Shown piece after piece: positions 60,730-64,000 of a stretch of 64,000 nt of DNA (the first letter of the stretch is position 1; every line of letters starts with the position of its first letter). The stretch covers positions 248,001 to 312,000 of the forward strand of contig OOIN01000021.1 of assembly GCA_900323505.1 (NCBI GenBank), written 5' to 3'. The stretch is from Ustilago trichophora (taxonomy: Eukaryota > Basidiomycota > Ustilaginomycetes > Ustilaginales > Ustilaginaceae). The notes under the pieces are model-generated. The model worked only from the letters and a program-made list of their open reading frames with translations. It was not told where the DNA came from and searched no databases. Made by a program: the position numbers and the translations under genes.

Positions 60730-61323
60730 ATGGACCTCGACACATCACTTCCCTCAGTTCCCTACGACAGGGAGGCGATCTATACCGCCCTGACACAGTT
60801 CGACGAGACCGACCCGGAATTCCAAGCTGGTATCCAGACCATCATTGGACCCATGCAATCGTCCGGTGTGGCATCGGAGCAGATTGAGGAAACAAAGAAG
60901 CGCGCAAAGGTCTTCTTCTGGTCGCAAAAGACCGGCAATCAGGTCGATTATGCCGATTACAAGGCTTGGCTCTCGTCGAACTCGATACCTGCCACGACGA
61001 CAGAGAGTGCAAGTGATGCGACAGCAACAGCAGGTGGTACTGAAGCCGATGCAGGGAAAGAGAAAGAGAAGGAGCCATATCCAGCATCATTCGATGCCAT
61101 CGTCGAGCTCATCACAACTGGCAAAACGGATCAGATTCCAGGCATTCGTGACATTCCACTCAAGATCAACGAGGAGCCTCCAACACAAGCTACCATGAGT
61201 CGGCCACTGAAGCCCTGGGAGAAGGCGGAGGTTCCCTCTGTCGACCTTCCGGAACCGAAATCGCAGGAGGATACAGCAATGGAATCGGTCACATCACAAA
61301 CAGACGCTCCCTCCATTGCGTAG
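60730..61323 (+). CDS. PEX39-like peroxin (DUF5572, KPWE motif)
   Basis: The protein has 197 aa from the ATG at 60730. The N-terminal 75 residues are helical (YDREAIYTALTQFDETDPEF). A low-complexity linker follows. Then comes a short conserved block, YPASFDAIVELITTGKTDQI then PGIRDIPLKINEEPP, ending in RPLKPWEK (KPWE at 161-164). That block is the DUF5572/YJR012C pattern: a helix, PGI(R)xIP, and a downstream [RK]PWE. Recent work on yeast YJR012C and human C6ORF226 named this family PEX39, a peroxin that binds the PTS2 receptor Pex7 and helps import. The link is from memory of the motif. The C-terminal 30 residues are acidic and disordered. An upstream extension to 60439 is not supported. Confidence 0.65.
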   Translation: MDLDTSLPSVPYDREAIYTALTQFDETDPEFQAGIQTIIGPMQSSGVASEQIEETKKRAKVFFWSQKTGNQVDYADYKAWLSSNSIPATTTESASDATATAGGTEADAGKEKEKEPYPASFDAIVELITTGKTDQIPGIRDIPLKINEEPPTQATMSRPLKPWEKAEVPSVDLPEPKSQEDTAMESVTSQTDAPSIA

Positions 61324-61438
61324 GCGGTCGCGACACACTGTATGAAGTAGAAGATCAATGCATATATGCTTGCAAAAAGGAGCGTAGCGCATACGTGTCC
61401 GACACCATGTACGAAAGAAAAGCGTGCCTGCTGAGGTA

Positions 61439-63112
61439 TTACTTGGGCTTGCGAGTGAAGAAACTATTCAGACTCTGCTGGCCTTTCTTGGCCGGTGTTG
61501 GGGTAGCACCCCCAGACGGTTTGCGGTTGGCTGAGCTGTTATTAGATGCCGGTGTCGACTTGGCTGGTGCTGCGGAGGGCGCAGGACTGGCTGAAGCGGA
61601 TGTCGATGTAGACCTCGATTCCGCGGCGGCTTTGGATTGCTGCTTGGCTGCTCCACCTCCCCGCTTCGAGCCTACGACAACAGGTGCGTCGGACTCCTCG
61701 GAGGAATACGACTCGTACTCGTCGACCGTTTTGGTGACTGTATAGCCGCGCTCGTCCTTTGTGCGGACTTTCTTGCTGCCGATTTTGCGCTTCTTGCGAA
61801 CACGTCTCTTTGCAGCAGCAGCAGCAGCAGGTGCGGGCTCTGTGCCATTCATCGTGTCGGTGACGGTGGAATCGGCCATCTCAACGTCTGGATCGAGGTC
61901 TTTGCCCTGACCTGTCTCCTTTGTGCCGCTTGTGCCGCTGGGCTCGACAACTTGCACATCGTCATCGTCAGAATCCATCATGGCTTCGAGCTCTTTGCGC
62001 TGTGCAGCTTCTTGCGCTTTGGTCTGCGATCGAGCATCCGCACGCTTGCCTGTTCCTCTTGGCGCTGCGCCACGTACTGGGTCGGCCATCTTGATGTCAC
62101 CATCGTCGCTCTCGTCGTCAGCATAGCCGAGTTTCTCTGGCTTGTCGTCATCTTCATCGTCTTCGTCATCGATGGAAATCGGCTTGCGGCCATTGGCGCC
62201 TTCTTCGTCGTCCTCGTCATCGCTTCCCAGCAGCGCCTTTCTTGCTGACGAGCGCTTGTTCAAGCTCGGCGTCTCCTTTTTGACTGCCGCTTTCGTCTCG
62301 GCCTCCTTGGGCTTCGCTCTGCTCCAGTCTAGACCGCTCTTCTTACCACTGGCTGGAGCTGACGGCGTTGACTTTGCCGTAGTAGCAGAAGGCTTTGTAT
62401 CTGGCTCATCCTTGACTTGGCTCTTGACAGTGCTTCCCTTGGCTTGCCTGCTGTCCTTGCTTGCAGAAATGGCGGGCGCAATAGGTGCTGCTAGGCTGGG
62501 TATGGCTTTCGACGGATCATAGTTGTCTTTGATGTTAGGGTTGATGATGACACCAAGGTCAGCTCCACGATTGGTCTGCCGCCAGACATCTGCGTACTTT
62601 TGTTGCGAATGCAGGTCGTATTGCACGGCAGTGAGTTGCGCTGCATCACGGAGACGGCCGGGCGATATTGAGTAGATGTGGCACGAAGTAACTTCCTCCA
62701 AAGAGCTCTTGGCTTCCTCAAGCTGGTCTGCGGAGACAAGACGAATCACTTGACGTGCGACTTCAGCCTCAGTCTGACGCCGCGCTATACGGGACTCGAG
62801 AAAGCTGCGGGCAGGTGCGGTGGATGAGGAGGCTGTTGAAGAGGACCCGACGAGTTTGCTGTCCTCTTCATCTACCTTGGCTCCTTGAGCCTCACCAGCT
62901 TGCGTGTTGGTATATGCAGATCGCCCAACGAGAACGTATGTGGCGTCGAAGTCGGAATTGTCCTTGTGCGAGTCGAAGAAGGTGGCCAATGCTTTCTTGG
63001 CATCGTCGACGTGGATACGCAGCTCACGACTGAGAAGACGGTAGGTGATGAGCTTCTTGTCGCGCTGCACCCATGTTGTGAGGAAGGAAGTGGGGTCCGA
63101 TGTGGACGACAT
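61439..63112 (-). CDS. CDC27: DNA polymerase delta subunit 3 (POLD3/Cdc27)
   Basis: The protein has 557 aa, one exon. The N-terminal winged-helix-like domain (about 1-200) begins with FLTTWVQRDKKLITYRLLSR, matching POLD3/Cdc27, and includes SCHIYSISPGRLRDAAQLTA. The rest is Lys/Glu/Asp/Ser-rich and disordered. It ends with a PCNA-interacting peptide Q545-x-x-L548-x-x-F551-F552 (GQQSLNSFF) followed by a basic TRKPK tail. This is the expected layout for the Pol delta accessory subunit, which links the polymerase to PCNA. The name CDC27 follows S. pombe; it is not the anaphase-promoting-complex Cdc27. Head-to-head with DBP5. Confidence 0.92.
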   Translation of the reverse strand: MSSTSDPTSFLTTWVQRDKKLITYRLLSRELRIHVDDAKKALATFFDSHKDNSDFDATYVLVGRSAYTNTQAGEAQGAKVDEEDSKLVGSSSTASSSTAPARSFLESRIARRQTEAEVARQVIRLVSADQLEEAKSSLEEVTSCHIYSISPGRLRDAAQLTAVQYDLHSQQKYADVWRQTNRGADLGVIINPNIKDNYDPSKAIPSLAAPIAPAISASKDSRQAKGSTVKSQVKDEPDTKPSATTAKSTPSAPASGKKSGLDWSRAKPKEAETKAAVKKETPSLNKRSSARKALLGSDDEDDEEGANGRKPISIDDEDDEDDDKPEKLGYADDESDDGDIKMADPVRGAAPRGTGKRADARSQTKAQEAAQRKELEAMMDSDDDDVQVVEPSGTSGTKETGQGKDLDPDVEMADSTVTDTMNGTEPAPAAAAAAKRRVRKKRKIGSKKVRTKDERGYTVTKTVDEYESYSSEESDAPVVVGSKRGGGAAKQQSKAAAESRSTSTSASASPAPSAAPAKSTPASNNSSANRKPSGGATPTPAKKGQQSLNSFFTRKPK

Positions 63113-63756
63113 GGCTGTCGCAGTGAATTGGGCCGATCAATCCTCTATCCGTCACTGGGCCGGCCTGTTCGGTGTGTGGGTCGCCGGTGTTGCCCTGGTG
63201 ATAGAGCAGCTGCGACCAATCTGACCTCTGAAAGGAAGCTGTGGTGGAGACGGACCTAGTCGAACAATGCGTGTGAATGAACGAAAAGGACCTGTCAAGA
63301 CCCTTTGCGTTTGTTTCTGAGGTATAAGGGTCGTTGTCAGGAAGTATGACTTTTTTTAGAAGCTAAAGGTGTTCGATGTCAGCGTTTCAGTTTGGCAGTT
63401 CGCGCCGTTTTACGCGTTGTGCTGCAGCTGTCGACTCTCGCGTCAGACCAACACTTGATTTTTTCGTAATCATTAGTGTTAGACCGCGCCATTCACAAGG
63501 GTTCTTTTGCAGCAAAATTAGGCCAGATCGATCACGATGTCTCCTTTTTTTTTGGCTGCAGACTCGCACGAGCACACACAGACAACCTTTGCACTCCACA
63601 CCAACACATGAAGAAAAAGAAAGAGTTGGTTTCAACGCTTGCTCTTTCCAACACCAACTCGAACCTCGAGACGATCCCTCAGGAGGCTGTACACCGATAC
63701 TGCCGACCATCCTATACGCCTCACAGCACAAAATTGACGACGAGCTCATACACAAG
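63113..63756. other. Divergent promoter region, POLD3 / DBP5
   Basis: 644 bases with no gene. It carries a T-rich strip near 63543-63553 (TTTTTTTTTT) and short A-rich strips. The frame on the minus strand at 63387-63947 overlaps DBP5 antisense and is not believed. Confidence 0.4.
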
Positions 63757-64000
63757 ATGAGCGACACCAAGGACAACGACATCGCAGCGGGCATGTCCGG
63801 TCTCATGTCCGGCAAGGATACCGCTGCCGCCAAACCAGGGGCTGATGCAGACGCATCCACAAGCAAGGAAGAGCAGGTCGAGTCAAATCTTCGCGAGTCG
63901 TCGCACGAAGTCCAGGTGACGCTCGCCGACCAGCAGGCGGATCCCAACTCGCCCCTCTACTCGGCCAAGAGCTTCGAGGCGCTCGGTCTGCACGAAAACT
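63757..64000 (+). CDS. DBP5: DEAD-box helicase Dbp5, 5' end (cut by the window edge)
   Basis: Only the first 81 codons lie in the window. After an acidic, Ala/Ser-rich leader (MSDTKDNDIAAGMSGLMSGK), the sequence reads EVQVTLADQQADPNSPLYSA then KSFEALGLHEN. VxLADxQxDPNSPLYSxKSFExLGL is the region just before the Q motif in Dbp5/DDX19. Dbp5 acts at the cytoplasmic face of the nuclear pore with Gle1 and removes export factors from mRNA. The helicase motifs are beyond the window. The ATG context is AAGATGAGC. Confidence 0.88.
   Translation, partial: MSDTKDNDIAAGMSGLMSGKDTAAAKPGADADASTSKEEQVESNLRESSHEVQVTLADQQADPNSPLYSAKSFEALGLHEN

Noticed and set aside
61439..63112. Reading CDC27 as the anaphase-promoting-complex subunit
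   Set aside because: There are no TPRs; the winged-helix start and C-terminal PCNA peptide identify the polymerase delta subunit.
1..64000. CRISPR arrays, rRNA genes, bacterial operons
   Set aside because: No regularly spaced repeats, no rRNA or dispersed 5S sequence, and gene structure is fungal throughout.

Overview
This window looks like nuclear DNA of a smut fungus (Ustilaginomycotina, Ustilago/Sporisorium/Pseudozyma type). The genes are dense, long and nearly intron-free. The few introns seen (iws1, ssu72 and, by inference, a SulP transporter) are about 95-180 nt with ordinary GT-AG ends. Intergenic DNA holds long A/T homopolymers and simple repeats. Protein content is typical of basidiomycetes (MATH-BTB, RRM-R3H, SulP with a cNMP-binding tail, KPWE peroxin). 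The species cannot be fixed from sequence alone.

Layout. 0-3.3 kb: the 3' end of an unidentified (possibly NF-X1-like) gene and a membrane-anchored alpha/beta-hydrolase-like protein with a degenerate active site. 3.5-5.8 kb: a Gln-rich coiled-coil orphan. 6.6-8.7 kb: CMC4 and the three-exon elongation factor IWS1. 8.9-9.9 kb: a 984-bp non-autonomous DNA transposon with 38-bp perfect terminal inverted repeats. 10-14.2 kb: a vacuolar-type SulP/SLC26 transporter with STAS and cNMP domains. 15.5-18.3 kb: striatin. 19.3-21.6 kb: MATH-BTB. 22.3-23.9 kb: NCBP3-like cap-binding factor. 24.1-26.5 kb: RRM-R3H protein. 27.8-29.7 kb: folylpolyglutamate synthase. 30.5-32.3 kb: cyclase-family protein. 32.4-34.7 kb: GCN20. 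35.3-36.3 kb: MCR1. 38.0-39.9 kb: an orphan. 40.2-42.9 kb: UBP3/USP10-type deubiquitinase. 44.5-46.7 kb: R3H-SUZ protein. 46.9 kb: tRNA-Thr(AGU). 47.6-48.6 kb: family 8 glycosyltransferase. 48.8-50.1 kb: acyl-CoA dehydrogenase ending in SKF. 50.7-52.8 kb: PRP28. 52.9-55.2 kb: a helical orphan. 56.2-56.9 kb: Rho GTPase. 57.3-58.1 kb: SSU72. 58.7-60.4 kb: TRM6. 60.7-61.3 kb: a PEX39-like peroxin. 61.4-63.1 kb: POLD3/CDC27. 63.8 kb to the end: the 5' end of DBP5.

The genes do not form a pathway cluster. Themes recur: RNA biology (IWS1, SSU72, NCBP3-like, RRM-R3H, R3H-SUZ, PRP28, TRM6, DBP5, GCN20) and mitochondrial or peroxisomal metabolism (CMC4, MCR1, FPGS, acyl-CoA dehydrogenase, PEX39-like). 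Several pairs share head-to-head promoters (GCN20/MCR1, orphan/Rho, TRM6/PEX39-like, POLD3/DBP5, UBP3/R3H-SUZ).

The least expected items are the transposon with its intact termini, the hydrolase without a nucleophile serine, a possible degenerate retropepsin-like domain in the Gln-rich orphan, a cyclase-family protein with two metal-ligand histidines replaced and a protein-level tandem repeat, and the KPWE peroxin.
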